A stretch of 64,000 bases of DNA from an uncultured SAR86 cluster bacterium (GCA_902623535.1 CACNUA010000004.1:23390-87389), one strand, 5' to 3'. Positions 26,684-36,357 are shown, counted from the stretch's first letter. Translations and numbers: made by a program. The notes: a model not told the origin generated them from the sequence alone.

Positions 26684-27861
26684 TATCTTGATCTTGGCAT
26701 TAATAGCCCTGCCATAGAAATGATATCTCGTTGCACTTCATTAGTTCCACCACCAAAAGTAAGGATTGAGGCAGTTCTATACATCCTTTCCAATCTACTA
26801 TTAAGAATTGATAAGCTGTCATCTCTGATAATTGAGAGTTCACCAAAGATCTCCATCATCATTCTGTAAGCTTCTATAAAATACTCAGAACCATATATCT
26901 TAGCTAGAGAAGCATCTGTCATTGAAAGGACATTATTCTCCATTCCCCAAACCTGTTTCCAACAAATTAATTTTAGCGTCTCCAAACCAGAATAGATTTT
27001 TGCAAAATTGGATTTAACCCATTCAATATCTGAAAGAACATTTGTTGAGTCAACCTTTGTTGATTTTGCTAACGATAATAGCTGATGATACAACTCATCT
27101 ACTGGTCCATGATTGACTAGAGCAAGTCTTTCTAGATTTAATTGACTCGTTATTAGATTCCATCCAGAATTTAGCTCACCTACTAAATTGTTTTTTGAAA
27201 CAAAGATATCATCATAGTAAGTCATATTAGTCGTTACATCACCTAGAGTCTGAATAGGCGTATAAGAGAACCCATCATCATCAGTAGGAACAATAAACAT
27301 TGAAATGCCTTTATGCTTTTTAACCTTATTATTTGTCCTAGCTGCCAACCAAATATAGTCAGCATAATTAGCTAAACTAGTCCAAATCTTTTGGCCATTA
27401 ATTTTAAATCCTTCCTTATAGGGCAATGCTTGTGTCTTAAGTGATGCTAAATCAGTTCCAGCGTTTGGCTCTGAATACCCTATGGCAAAAATAGTTTCGC
27501 CCTTTAGAATAGATTTTGCGATAGTTTCTTTAGCCCAATCAGATCCATACCGAGCAATCATTGGCCCAACAGACTCAGTCGTTAAAAATGGAAAAGGAAA
27601 TCCAGTTCTCATAATCTCCTCAACAAAGATATATTGCTCTATTGGAGTGAACTCTTTGCCACCAAATTCTTTTGGCCAACTTAAGCCAATCCATCCATCT
27701 TGACCCATAATTTTTAATGCTTTTTTAAATTCTGGACCTCCACCTTCAAAAAACTGTTGATCACTCATCTCACTCAAAAGTTCTTTATTTAATAAAGATG
27801 AGAAATACTCCTTAAGCTCATCTTTAAGTTTTTGTTGTTTCTTTGTTAATTCAATTTTCAT
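26683..27861 (-). CDS. Acyl-CoA dehydrogenase (catalytic-type subunit)
   Basis: A 392-residue ACAD with GWIGLSWPKEFGGKEFTPIE, the flavin-binding AIGYSEPNAGTDLASLKTQA near residue 125, and WTSLANYADYIWLAARTN. The likely catalytic base is the Glu in LNLERLAL (helix G position, as in isovaleryl- and long-chain-CoA dehydrogenases), because the C-terminal site reads FGGGTNEVQRDI with Gly where MCAD has Glu. It passes electrons to ETF, encoded beside it. It starts 3 bp after the serine hydrolase gene in the same operon. Confidence 0.86.
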   Translation of the reverse strand: MKIELTKKQQKLKDELKEYFSSLLNKELLSEMSDQQFFEGGGPEFKKALKIMGQDGWIGLSWPKEFGGKEFTPIEQYIFVEEIMRTGFPFPFLTTESVGPMIARYGSDWAKETIAKSILKGETIFAIGYSEPNAGTDLASLKTQALPYKEGFKINGQKIWTSLANYADYIWLAARTNNKVKKHKGISMFIVPTDDDGFSYTPIQTLGDVTTNMTYYDDIFVSKNNLVGELNSGWNLITSQLNLERLALVNHGPVDELYHQLLSLAKSTKVDSTNVLSDIEWVKSNFAKIYSGLETLKLICWKQVWGMENNVLSMTDASLAKIYGSEYFIEAYRMMMEIFGELSIIRDDSLSILNSRLERMYRTASILTFGGGTNEVQRDIISMAGLLMPRSR

Positions 27862-27864
27862 AGT

Positions 27865-29184
27865 TCATTCATAGATGTTTAATAATGATTTTAAGAAATT
27901 TCTTTCATTATCCCATTCTTTTCTTCCACCGGATAATCCTAATCTAACAACAATTAATTCTAATTCAGGAATAACAAATAATCTTTGGCCTTGAAATCCG
28001 TTTGCTGAAAACATTTTTTGCTCAATATCATAAAATGCTGGACTAATCTCTTTATCACTTGTATTAAGCCACCATTGACCACCATAATTTTTAATTAATT
28101 TATCGTTATTTAATCTTGTAGGTTGGGTCATAAGATCAAACATTTTTTTACTTATAAATGATTCATCATTCTTTGATGCATTCATCATCATAATACCAAC
28201 CTTTAACCATGACTCAGCGCTTACATATCCAAAAGAGGAAGCTATAAAATTTCCTAGATTGTCGGTTCCAAAATAAATGTTGTTAAGATCTAAAGGTTCA
28301 AAAATATAGTATTTGTACAATTCGATTGGAGTAAAACCAAGAGTACTAGCCTTTTCCGTCATTTTAAAATTTAGGAGATTTGTAGCTGCTGATGAATAAG
28401 ACCAATAATCACCTGGTTTATGTGCCATTTCTAATGAAGATAAATACAAACCAACATTTTCTGAAGTTATCATTGCAAAATAGTCTGTTAAAGGAAAATA
28501 AGATTCCTTATAGTCCAATCCATCAACGTGATTCAGCAAATGCTTAAACGTTAATTCACTCCCATTATCAGCTCTGTTTGGAAGAACTTTATCGGTTAAT
28601 TCAAAGTATCCTTCACCATGCATTCTTGAAAACAGCACAGAGGATAGAGATTTAGTCATGCTCCAAGATAATAAAGGGGTCTCTGCATTTGAGAATAAAT
28701 CATATGACTCACCAGAGACCGAATTCTTATAAAAAACTAGCAAAGCTCTTGTGCCAGGATCCTTTTCTAGTTCCTCATCGATTAAATTTTGAACTTCCTT
28801 ATTAATGTTTCTTCTTGTAAGAGAGGTATTAGATGAAGGATTGTTTATTACTGAAACTATATTGTTGTTGGGAGTACATCCATAGCTTTCTTTAAAGTAT
28901 ATTTTTGAGCTTGAGGGACCAAACTTTACTTCAACAGATTTTTCATCCTTGTCGATTGAATAATCTATAAGATTAAAAATTAAGTTATCAAAAAGGGGTA
29001 TTCCAAATGGATCAGTCCGACCTTCTTGCTTTCGGATAGATTCGAGCGGTCTTTTTGAAATGAAGTAACTGCCACACGCAACCTGAGATGAAAAAAAAGC
29101 GACCTGATTACTTATAAATAAAGCAATTCCATATAAATAAGAAATTACCAAAAATAAAATTAACTGAGTAAATATTCTAATCAT
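27865..29184 (-). CDS. Beta-lactamase-fold serine hydrolase
   Basis: A 439-residue protein with an N-terminal membrane anchor or uncleaved signal (hydrophobic residues 5-32) and a beta-lactamase/penicillin-binding-like domain. The SxxK nucleophile motif is S175-M-T-K178 in SWSMTKSLSS. A YSSAATN motif plays the YxN role, and a late GGQWWLN precedes the usual third motif region. These 6-aminohexanoate-dimer-hydrolase/EstB-like enzymes act in the periplasm as esterases or amidases. Substrate unknown. It overlaps trmA by 8 bp and precedes two acyl-CoA dehydrogenases, so an ester or amide feeding acyl groups is conceivable. Confidence 0.78.
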   Translation of the reverse strand: MIRIFTQLILFLVISYLYGIALFISNQVAFFSSQVACGSYFISKRPLESIRKQEGRTDPFGIPLFDNLIFNLIDYSIDKDEKSVEVKFGPSSSKIYFKESYGCTPNNNIVSVINNPSSNTSLTRRNINKEVQNLIDEELEKDPGTRALLVFYKNSVSGESYDLFSNAETPLLSWSMTKSLSSVLFSRMHGEGYFELTDKVLPNRADNGSELTFKHLLNHVDGLDYKESYFPLTDYFAMITSENVGLYLSSLEMAHKPGDYWSYSSAATNLLNFKMTEKASTLGFTPIELYKYYIFEPLDLNNIYFGTDNLGNFIASSFGYVSAESWLKVGIMMMNASKNDESFISKKMFDLMTQPTRLNNDKLIKNYGGQWWLNTSDKEISPAFYDIEQKMFSANGFQGQRLFVIPELELIVVRLGLSGGRKEWDNERNFLKSLLNIYE

Positions 29185-30190
29185 CCAAAATACCTATCAA
29201 TTCAATGTGTCGAGTATTTACAAACTGATCAAAAATAGCAGATTTATTAATTTTTTTATTAAGCAATTTTAAATCTCGAAAAAACGTCTCGCTGTTACAT
29301 GATATATATATTATCTGTTCAAACTTTTTAATAAAATCAATTGATTCAGTTGATAGTCCTGATCTTGGTGGATCAACTAAGATAGTATCAAATTTATATG
29401 ACTTAAGATCGAAATCATTCAGTCTTCTGAAGGTTTTACCAGTAAATGCTTCAATTGTTTCGAGATCAGACAATCTAGCAATATTAATATTCTTAAAGTT
29501 ATTCTTTTTAATTGATGAATGTAGATGACTTATTGCTTTACGATTATTTTCAGTAGCAAATACATGATTGAAGTATTTAGATAATGGGAGGGTAAAGGTC
29601 CCGCAACCACAATAAAGCTCTAATAGATTGCTAGATTGATATTTGATATTAAGATTTTTACAAATAAAATTGATCATTCTAGGCATTAAATAAAAATTTG
29701 GTTGAAAAAAGCTTTCATCATCTTGTTTTATCCAAAAACTTTCATTACTTAGTTTTACATTTGACCAGTACTCATTGGAACTTCCATAAATTTTTCCCCT
29801 TGATCTACCAACAAAAAGTATGTTTTTGTATTTATCTTCAATGTCTTTAATTTCTAATGCCCATTTCTTATCTAGCGGGCTGTGATAAATCAAAGTACAA
29901 ATTGTCGTGGCATTATTGGATCTATAATTAATACCAAATAATTTATTTTTTAAAGTTTTAGAGCAATTAATATCATTAAGAATTTTTTCCATATTATTGC
30001 TAATCATTTTTATGGGAACATTTGATTTTGAAAAAAATATTCGTGATTCACCATCTATCATGGTGTAACAGTCATTTTTATAACCAAATTCAATTCTACT
30101 TCTAAAATTTTTTGATGGAGATATAAAAACTTCAGGATTTGCTGAAAGTTCATTGAAAGAGTTAACGATTTCAAGGATTTTATTATTCAC
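29177..30190 (-). CDS. trmA: tRNA (uracil-5-)-methyltransferase
   Basis: SAM-dependent enzyme that makes ribothymidine at position 54 of tRNA. The 337-residue protein has the TrmA/RlmD-type SAM motif LLELYCGCGTFTLPLS, then DTILVDPPRSGL and IIYISCNSETF, whose cysteine is the catalytic nucleophile, near residue 298. There is no N-terminal TRAM domain or Fe-S cysteine cluster, which favours TrmA over RlmC/RlmD. It overlaps the DUF2970 gene by 4 bp and the serine hydrolase by 8 bp. N-terminal conservation is weak but the C-terminal half is convincing. Confidence 0.85.
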   Translation of the reverse strand: MNNKILEIVNSFNELSANPEVFISPSKNFRSRIEFGYKNDCYTMIDGESRIFFSKSNVPIKMISNNMEKILNDINCSKTLKNKLFGINYRSNNATTICTLIYHSPLDKKWALEIKDIEDKYKNILFVGRSRGKIYGSSNEYWSNVKLSNESFWIKQDDESFFQPNFYLMPRMINFICKNLNIKYQSSNLLELYCGCGTFTLPLSKYFNHVFATENNRKAISHLHSSIKKNNFKNINIARLSDLETIEAFTGKTFRRLNDFDLKSYKFDTILVDPPRSGLSTESIDFIKKFEQIIYISCNSETFFRDLKLLNKKINKSAIFDQFVNTRHIELIGILDD

Positions 30191-30351
30191 GTAATTAAAT
30201 TAATTATTAGTAGTACAAAAAATATAAATGAGCAGTTAATAATTAAAAATAAAAATATAAATTTTCCTAAACTTATATCTTTCATATCATTTTCTAAATC
30301 AGACGATTTTCTTATGCCAAAAAAAGAGGCTATGATACGCTTTAACCACAT
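30187..30351 (-). CDS. DUF2970 small membrane protein
   Basis: A 54-residue protein from ATG 30351 (a longer reading from 30375 would run into nfuA). It begins WLKRIIASFFGIRKSSDLEND and ends in one hydrophobic helix (about residues 30-52). The pattern (basic amphipathic start, FFG(I/V), an acidic stretch, then a membrane helix) matches DUF2970, a proteobacterial family of unknown function. Its start is only 5 bp from the divergent nfuA start, so the two 5' regions must overlap. It overlaps trmA by 4 bp. Confidence 0.6.
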   Translation of the reverse strand: MWLKRIIASFFGIRKSSDLENDMKDISLGKFIFLFLIINCSFIFFVLLIINLIT

Positions 30352-30356
30352 TAAAT

Positions 30357-30953
30357 ATGAGCGAAATAATAACAATTACAGAATCAGCAGAGAAGTATCT
30401 AGCAAAACTTCTTGATGAAAAAAAAGATAGAAGCATGGCAGTTAGAGTCTTTGTTAGTGATCCTGGAACACCTAAAGCAGAAACCTGTCTCGCTTTTTGT
30501 AAAATTGGTGAGCATGAAGATCAAGATACATTAATAGAATTGAAGACCTTAAAGGTTTTTGTGGAAACTCGATCAATACCTTTTCTTGAGGATGCAGAAA
30601 TTAACTTTGATACTGATAATTTTGGGGGTCAGTTAACCATCAAATCTCCAAATTCTAGACTTCCAAATATTTCTCCAGATAGTCCCCTTGAAGATAAAGT
30701 AAATTATGTAATCTATAATGAGATTAATCCAATGCTTGAATCGCATGGTGGGGTTGTAAACTTAGTTGAAATAACTGACGAGGGTGATGCTGTTTTGCAA
30801 TTTGGAGGCGGTTGTCAGGGATGTGGAATGGTAGATGTAACCCTAAAAGATGGCATTGAAAAGACTCTGTTAGAAAAATTTTCTGAATTAAAATCGGTCA
30901 AGGATATTACCGATCATTCCTTAACAGAAAATGCTTATTATTCAGAATCCTGA
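30357..30953 (+). CDS. nfuA: Fe-S biogenesis protein NfuA
   Basis: A scaffold/carrier that delivers [4Fe-4S] clusters to target enzymes under stress or iron limitation. The 198-residue protein has a degenerate A-type (IscA-like) N-terminal domain (ITITESAEKYLAKLL) and a C-terminal Nfu domain with the cluster-binding CxxC in GGGCQGCGMVDVTLKDG, cysteines at about 153 and 156. Fe-S clients in the window include ETF-QO, NqrF and possibly HemH. A possible -10 TATGAT sits at 30331-30336, inside the divergent DUF2970 gene. The end overlaps the convergent csiV-like gene by 12 bp. Confidence 0.94.
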   Translation: MSEIITITESAEKYLAKLLDEKKDRSMAVRVFVSDPGTPKAETCLAFCKIGEHEDQDTLIELKTLKVFVETRSIPFLEDAEINFDTDNFGGQLTIKSPNSRLPNISPDSPLEDKVNYVIYNEINPMLESHGGVVNLVEITDEGDAVLQFGGGCQGCGMVDVTLKDGIEKTLLEKFSELKSVKDITDHSLTENAYYSES

Positions 30954-31775
30954 TAGTTTTTTAAGGTATATCATTATCCCAAACTGAGGGTGATCAAAAT
31001 AGTGGACTTGCTCATTAAACACTCTTCTATCTTCATCAATTATTAGAGTTGCAGAGCTTTTACTAATAACCTCATCTACGGGATATTGTTCAATTGTTTT
31101 TATATCACCTTCGAATAAATTATCTATATCAATACTTATTTTTACATCATTTACATCACCTTCATTTAACAAGGCTGTATAAGCTTTACGCTTAATTTCT
31201 TTTATTCCATTAGCATTCTCTGATAACTCAATTGTCTGACTATCAAGCATACCCAGTACATCTAGGTGCAAGTACCTTTCTTTGTATGTTTTGATGTATA
31301 AATTAAGTTCATTAGCAATAACGTTAACAAATTTTGAACTATTGCTGTCAAAAACGCCCTGAACCCAACTTCCTGAATCAATTAACTCATAATCAGATCT
31401 TCTCTCTATTCTTCGTTTAAAAGTTTCTAATTTAGTGAGAGATTTATTTTCATTAAACCAAAGTTGGGGATTTGGATTAGCTAAAGGTTCCTGAGTTAAA
31501 GTTTCTACCTCTTTTTCCTCATAAATAATTTCACCTATTGAATCCAATGATTCATATTTACTATTAAATGATTCATCTAAATTTCTTATGACTATCTCAT
31601 TAGTATCTTTCTTTAATGAAATTACTGAAGATGGGCTAATTGATAACTCTTTTAGGGTAAAAACTTCATCAGTGGTAAATTGCAAATTCTTAAACACCAC
31701 ATATTCAATAAGGTATTCATCGCTTCTTGCAGAGGTAATAAAGAAAATTGCAAATATAACTTTAAATAAGTGCAT
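30942..31775 (-). CDS. CsiV-like (DUF2803) exported protein
   Basis: A 277-residue protein with an N-terminal signal peptide (residues 1-18, ending TSARS) and a first-strand motif YLIEYVVFKN. The terminal VHYFDHPQFGIMIYLKKL matches the C-terminal block of the CsiV/DUF2803 family. In Vibrio cholerae CsiV is a periplasmic peptidoglycan-binding protein needed for cell-shape integrity and growth with D-amino acids, and it is encoded next to mfd. Here it overlaps the end of mfd by 14 bp, the same context. The middle of the protein is divergent, so the call rests on the ends, length and position. Confidence 0.7.
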   Translation of the reverse strand: MHLFKVIFAIFFITSARSDEYLIEYVVFKNLQFTTDEVFTLKELSISPSSVISLKKDTNEIVIRNLDESFNSKYESLDSIGEIIYEEKEVETLTQEPLANPNPQLWFNENKSLTKLETFKRRIERRSDYELIDSGSWVQGVFDSNSSKFVNVIANELNLYIKTYKERYLHLDVLGMLDSQTIELSENANGIKEIKRKAYTALLNEGDVNDVKISIDIDNLFEGDIKTIEQYPVDEVISKSSATLIIDEDRRVFNEQVHYFDHPQFGIMIYLKKLSGF

Positions 31776-34700
31776 TTATGAAACTTTTGATCTGTTGTCT
31801 CGCATCATTGCTTTTTAATTTTAAATTAATTTTATTTTCAGCATTAAGTTTAAATTCATATAAATTAGAATTCATTAGTTCCATAAATTTTTTAAAATTC
31901 TCATCGCTTATCGGTTTAATAAACTTGAACTGCAAAAAATTATTTCTATTGAGATAGATATTGGAAATACCAATTTCAGTTGCAGTTAACGCAATCTCTG
32001 CATCATATAATAAGTTATTCACTGGATTTGGAAGTTTTCCACATTGATCAACAAGTTCTTTTGAAATCATTTTAATATCTTCCACATTTTTGCATGCAGA
32101 AATTTTTCTGTAGTATTTCAATCTGTCTGTCATTGAGGGAAGGTATTGCTCAGGTATAAGCGACTTATCACCTAGATTGATTTCAAAGTCTATCTTATTT
32201 TTATCATCAATTCCTTTCAATTGATTTATACAATCCTTAAGAATAGATAAATATAGAGTTAATCCAATCTCTTCAATATGACCTGACTGTTTTTCTCCTA
32301 AAAATTGTCCAGCTCCTCTGAGCTCTAAGTCCTCTTGTGCAATAAAATATCCAGCACCAAGAGCTGAGTGCCTAGAGAGTACTTCGAGTCTGTTATCTGC
32401 GTGTTTAGGAATGTATTTATCAGGGATTAAATAATAACAATATGCCTGCTTTGATGATCGACCAACCCGTCCCCGAAGTTGATGTAATTGAGCTAATCCA
32501 AACTTGTGCGCATTATCAACAATAATAGTATTTGCATTTGGTATGTCTAAGCCCATTTCAACAATTGTTGTGCAAATTAAAACATCTAGCTCTCCTGTAC
32601 TAAATGCATTCATTTGTTGTTTTATTTCAGATTTTTTGAGTTGACCATGAGCTATACCAATTCTTATATTAGGCATCAATTGTAATAAATACGCTTTAGT
32701 ACCTTCATGCTGAGATATATCATTTGTAACGTAAAACACTTGTCCGTTTCGAGAAATCTCCCTTTGTATTGAAGATTTAATAGTTTGATTTTCATGAACC
32801 TTGACGAATGTTTTTGTAGATATTCTATTACTCGGTGGAGAATACAGATAAGAAAAATCCTTCAACCCTGAGAAAATATAATTTAGTGTTTTAGGGATTG
32901 GAGTTGCAGAAAGATAAAGTATGTGAATGCCTGTCTGTCTCGATTTTATAAACTCTTTTTGTTTGGTACCAAAACGATGCTCTTCATCTATGACCAATAA
33001 TCCCACACTGCTAAAATCAATGTCGCTGTTAAGGAGTGCATGGGTACCAATAAGAATATCAATTTTCCTATTATTAAAGTTGTAAATAATATTATTTTTT
33101 TCTTTAACTGTTTTATGACGTGACAAACCTTCAATTAGGTATGGAAAATTTTTAAATCGAATTTTAAATGTTTCTAGGTGCTGGCTCACTAGAACTGTAC
33201 TAGGGCATAGAATAATGATTTGTTTTTGATTATAGGCAACTAAATTTGTTGCTCTCATAGCTACTTCTGTCTTTCCAAATCCTACATCACCGCATATTAC
33301 ACGGTTCATTGGTTTAATAAGTTTTAAATCTTTGTATACATCATTGATACAAGTAAGTTGATCTTTGGTTAATTGATATGGAAAAGAATTATTAAAATCA
33401 GCATCAATTTTTAAATCTAATCTCATTGGTATAGAGGTTGAGATTGATCTCTTAGATTCGATATCTAACAATTCAATAGCTAAGTCGTTTACCTTATCTT
33501 TTATCTTTTTTTTCTTATTAACCCATTTCTTTGACGACAATGAATCTAAGGGATGATCGATATTATTTCTTTGAAATTTACTTAATAGATAATGTTGCCG
33601 AGTCGGTATAAATAGTTTCTCATTATCTTGGTAAACAATCTCTAAAAACTCTTCTTCATGATTACTTGTAGTAACATTCTTGAGTCCCTCATATATACCT
33701 ATTCCATATGATTCATGGACAACATAATCACCTTCATTAAAATTAATTGATTCAATTAATGAATCTGACTTAGCTTCATCGGTGACAACCGGTTGTAGGT
33801 AATTAGATGATTGGATATTTTCTATATGCAATAGCAGAGTGCTACCTAATACCTGTGATCTTAAATTATTCTGCTTGGTTAGATAAAAACCTTTATTTTT
33901 AATATCTTCAGCATGATACATTAATTCAATATTGGGAATTATTTTCTTAACTTCGTTTAAAGTTTCATCATTATTAGTTGCTATAAATACTTTCTTAAAG
34001 TTTTTTGCAGATTTTGCATCATGAAGATCTGATATTAATTCAAAGATATTTTTTTGTTCAAGTAATAAATTATTGTCTTTAAGATTTATTTTTTTTGATC
34101 TCTCTAAATATCCCTTAAATGTTTCTAATTTTAAAAAAAGCTTTTCGACTGTAGGTATCGGTCTGTAGAGTTGACTACTTTCGATTATATATCTTTCTTT
34201 TAAATATTTATTGTATTCAATTGCAACTTCTAAAGTATTTGAGAAGCTTATAATTTCAAGATTAGGAATATATTCAATAAAGCTACTTAGCTTCATGTCC
34301 TTAAAGAAGAAAGGAAGATAAACTTCATATCCATCTATTAATATTCCATCTGAAATACTTTTAAATAGATCTATATTTCTTTCATCAATATCAAGAAAAT
34401 ATTCACGCCATTGTGATTTAAATAATCCAATCGAATCTTCATCTAAGGGCAATTCATGTCCAGATGAAAGACTAAAACTATCTATTTCATTTAAAGATAA
34501 TTGTGTATTCACATTGAATTCTCGAATACTTTCTAATTCATCGCCAAAAAAATCTAATCTAATCCCATGCGTTGTGTGAGATGGATTTATATCAATGATC
34601 CCACCTCTAACGGAGTATTCATTAAGTGAATCAACTCTTTCAACTCTTGAGTAGCCTAATTGATTTAAGATGTTTAGTACTTCATTAAAATCTATGTCAG

Positions 34701-35043
34701 AATTGATTGTTAATTCCTGACTGGCTTGAAAAAAATACTTTGGTGGCAATAAAGAAAATAAATTCTGAATTGAGCTTATAAATATGGTGTTTTTTGCTTT
34801 AGTGCAATATTTTAAAAACTTAGATCTTTTGAGAAGAACATTTTTATCAGATGAAAATTGATCAAATGGTAAGATCTCTCTATCAGGGAAATATTGAACA
34901 TCGTGCTTAGTAAAAAAACTTAATTCCTTTGAAAGCATATTGGCTTCATAGGGTGAAGAAGCAAGAATTAGATAATTTTTAGCGTCAGATGAAACGTAAT
35001 CTTTAATATCGCTTATATATGACGTAGGAATGGAGAAATTCAT
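31762..35043 (-). CDS. mfd: Transcription-repair coupling factor
   Basis: An ATP-driven translocase that removes stalled RNA polymerase and recruits UvrA. The 1093-residue protein has all parts: an N-terminal UvrB-like region with DYPDREILPFDQ-type sequence (YFPDREILPFDQF) and YSVRGGIIDI, the RNA-polymerase interaction domain GDYVVHESYGIGIYEG near residue 440, helicase Walker A GDVGFGKTEVAMRA near 585, the DEEH box near 687, and LHQLRGRVGRSSKQAYCY. A C-terminal TRCF domain follows. It is divergent from an acyl-CoA dehydrogenase operon and overlaps the csiV-like gene downstream. Confidence 0.95.
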   Translation of the reverse strand: MNFSIPTSYISDIKDYVSSDAKNYLILASSPYEANMLSKELSFFTKHDVQYFPDREILPFDQFSSDKNVLLKRSKFLKYCTKAKNTIFISSIQNLFSLLPPKYFFQASQELTINSDIDFNEVLNILNQLGYSRVERVDSLNEYSVRGGIIDINPSHTTHGIRLDFFGDELESIREFNVNTQLSLNEIDSFSLSSGHELPLDEDSIGLFKSQWREYFLDIDERNIDLFKSISDGILIDGYEVYLPFFFKDMKLSSFIEYIPNLEIISFSNTLEVAIEYNKYLKERYIIESSQLYRPIPTVEKLFLKLETFKGYLERSKKINLKDNNLLLEQKNIFELISDLHDAKSAKNFKKVFIATNNDETLNEVKKIIPNIELMYHAEDIKNKGFYLTKQNNLRSQVLGSTLLLHIENIQSSNYLQPVVTDEAKSDSLIESINFNEGDYVVHESYGIGIYEGLKNVTTSNHEEEFLEIVYQDNEKLFIPTRQHYLLSKFQRNNIDHPLDSLSSKKWVNKKKKIKDKVNDLAIELLDIESKRSISTSIPMRLDLKIDADFNNSFPYQLTKDQLTCINDVYKDLKLIKPMNRVICGDVGFGKTEVAMRATNLVAYNQKQIIILCPSTVLVSQHLETFKIRFKNFPYLIEGLSRHKTVKEKNNIIYNFNNRKIDILIGTHALLNSDIDFSSVGLLVIDEEHRFGTKQKEFIKSRQTGIHILYLSATPIPKTLNYIFSGLKDFSYLYSPPSNRISTKTFVKVHENQTIKSSIQREISRNGQVFYVTNDISQHEGTKAYLLQLMPNIRIGIAHGQLKKSEIKQQMNAFSTGELDVLICTTIVEMGLDIPNANTIIVDNAHKFGLAQLHQLRGRVGRSSKQAYCYYLIPDKYIPKHADNRLEVLSRHSALGAGYFIAQEDLELRGAGQFLGEKQSGHIEEIGLTLYLSILKDCINQLKGIDDKNKIDFEINLGDKSLIPEQYLPSMTDRLKYYRKISACKNVEDIKMISKELVDQCGKLPNPVNNLLYDAEIALTATEIGISNIYLNRNNFLQFKFIKPISDENFKKFMELMNSNLYEFKLNAENKINLKLKSNDARQQIKSFINALI

Positions 35044-35097
35044 CGAAGAAGTATAGATTGTTTTATAAACCTAGTTAACAATCATTTATCACTAAAA

Positions 35098-35126
35098 ATT
35101 ATACTTTTGATGAATATTCAAATAAA
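35098..35126 (-). promoter_or_regulatory. Possible mfd promoter
   Basis: On the minus strand a perfect -10 TATAAT occupies 35098-35103, with TTTATT 17 bp upstream as a weak -35 (35121-35126). This would start the mfd message about 45 nt before its ATG. The 138-bp gap 35044-35181 also has to promote the divergent acyl-CoA dehydrogenase genes. For those I see only a Shine-Dalgarno (AAAGGA, 35169-35174) and a GAATATTC palindrome at 35112-35119, with no convincing promoter boxes. Confidence 0.35.
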
Positions 35127-35181
35127 ATATCGGCACATTTAATGTCATAAAATCTAAATCATTTAATTAAAGGAAATACTA

Positions 35182-36357
35182 ATGGATATAAATTTTTCAG
35201 ATGCAGATAATCATTTCAGACAAGAAGTTAAAGATTATCTTGAAAACAAGTACCCCAAGCATGTAAAAGAAAAACAAAATAATGGTGAGCAATTAACCAA
35301 GCAGGACATGATTGATTACCATAAATCTCTCTATGAACAAGGATGGGCTGGATATAACTGGCCTGTTGAGTACGGAGGTACCGGTTGGTCGCCCACGCAA
35401 ATCTATATCTTTCAAGAGGAATTAGGTTATGCAAACACACCAACAATCCTGCCTTTTGGATTAAATATGGTAGGGCCTGTGATCTATACATTTGGCAACG
35501 AAGAACAAAAGAAGAGATTTTTACCAGACATTCTTGAATTTAATACATGGTGGTGCCAAGGATACTCTGAGCCAGGCTCTGGATCAGATTTGGCATCTCT
35601 AAAAACAAAGGCTGTTAGAGATGGCGATCATTACATAGTTAATGGTTCCAAAACTTGGACTACTTTAGCTCAAAATGCTGATTGGATTTTTTGCTTGGTA
35701 AGAACTGAGACTACACAAAAGAAGCAAGAGGGTATCTCATTTCTTCTTATAGATATGAAGACTGAAGGAATTGAGGTCAAACCCATCATTACCATCGATG
35801 GTGATCACGAAGTTAATTCAGTATTTTTTACCGATGTAAAAGTTCCAGTAGAGAATTTAATTGGCGAAGAGGGTAAGGGCTGGACTTATGCAAAATTTCT
35901 TCTAGCCCATGAAAGATTTGGTATTGCTGGCGTTCCAAATCAAAAATATTCTCTAAAGCTATTGAAAGATAGAACAAAAGACTTTGCTGATGATGATTTA
36001 AAAAAGAAAATTGCTGATTATGAAATTGAGCTTTCAGCACTTGAATTTACAGAATTAAGAACTCTAGCTGCACTTGCAAACGGTGGTCATCCTGGAGCAG
36101 AATCATCTATTATTAAAATTAAAGGTACAGAGCTTCAACAAAGACTTACAGAAATGTATGTTGAGGCTGCCGGTCAATACATTCTTCCTTACGAGGGACC
36201 AGAAGGATTTAATTCAAATAATACACCTGCCTCTAATGTATCTGATTTTAGTTCTCAGGCTGTCTCAAGATATTTGAACTTTAGAAAAACCTCAATCTAT
36301 GGTGGATCTAATGAAATACAAAAAAATATTATCGCTAAAGCAATCTTAGGAGTATAA
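35182..36357 (+). CDS. Acyl-CoA dehydrogenase (catalytic-type subunit)
   Basis: A 391-residue ACAD with GWAGYNWPVEYGGTGW, WWCQGYSEPGSGSDLASLKT near residue 125 and WTTLAQNADWIFCLVRTE. The likely catalytic base is the Glu in LLAHERFGIAG near residue 252. The C-terminal site reads YGGSNEIQKNIIAKAILG, with Gly at the MCAD Glu position. This resembles the FadE26/ChsE-type subunit of heteromeric bacterial ACADs used on steroid side chains and other bulky acyl-CoAs, though the substrate here is unproven. A good Shine-Dalgarno precedes it, and its partner gene starts 3 bp after the stop. Confidence 0.88.
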   Translation: MDINFSDADNHFRQEVKDYLENKYPKHVKEKQNNGEQLTKQDMIDYHKSLYEQGWAGYNWPVEYGGTGWSPTQIYIFQEELGYANTPTILPFGLNMVGPVIYTFGNEEQKKRFLPDILEFNTWWCQGYSEPGSGSDLASLKTKAVRDGDHYIVNGSKTWTTLAQNADWIFCLVRTETTQKKQEGISFLLIDMKTEGIEVKPIITIDGDHEVNSVFFTDVKVPVENLIGEEGKGWTYAKFLLAHERFGIAGVPNQKYSLKLLKDRTKDFADDDLKKKIADYEIELSALEFTELRTLAALANGGHPGAESSIIKIKGTELQQRLTEMYVEAAGQYILPYEGPEGFNSNNTPASNVSDFSSQAVSRYLNFRKTSIYGGSNEIQKNIIAKAILGV

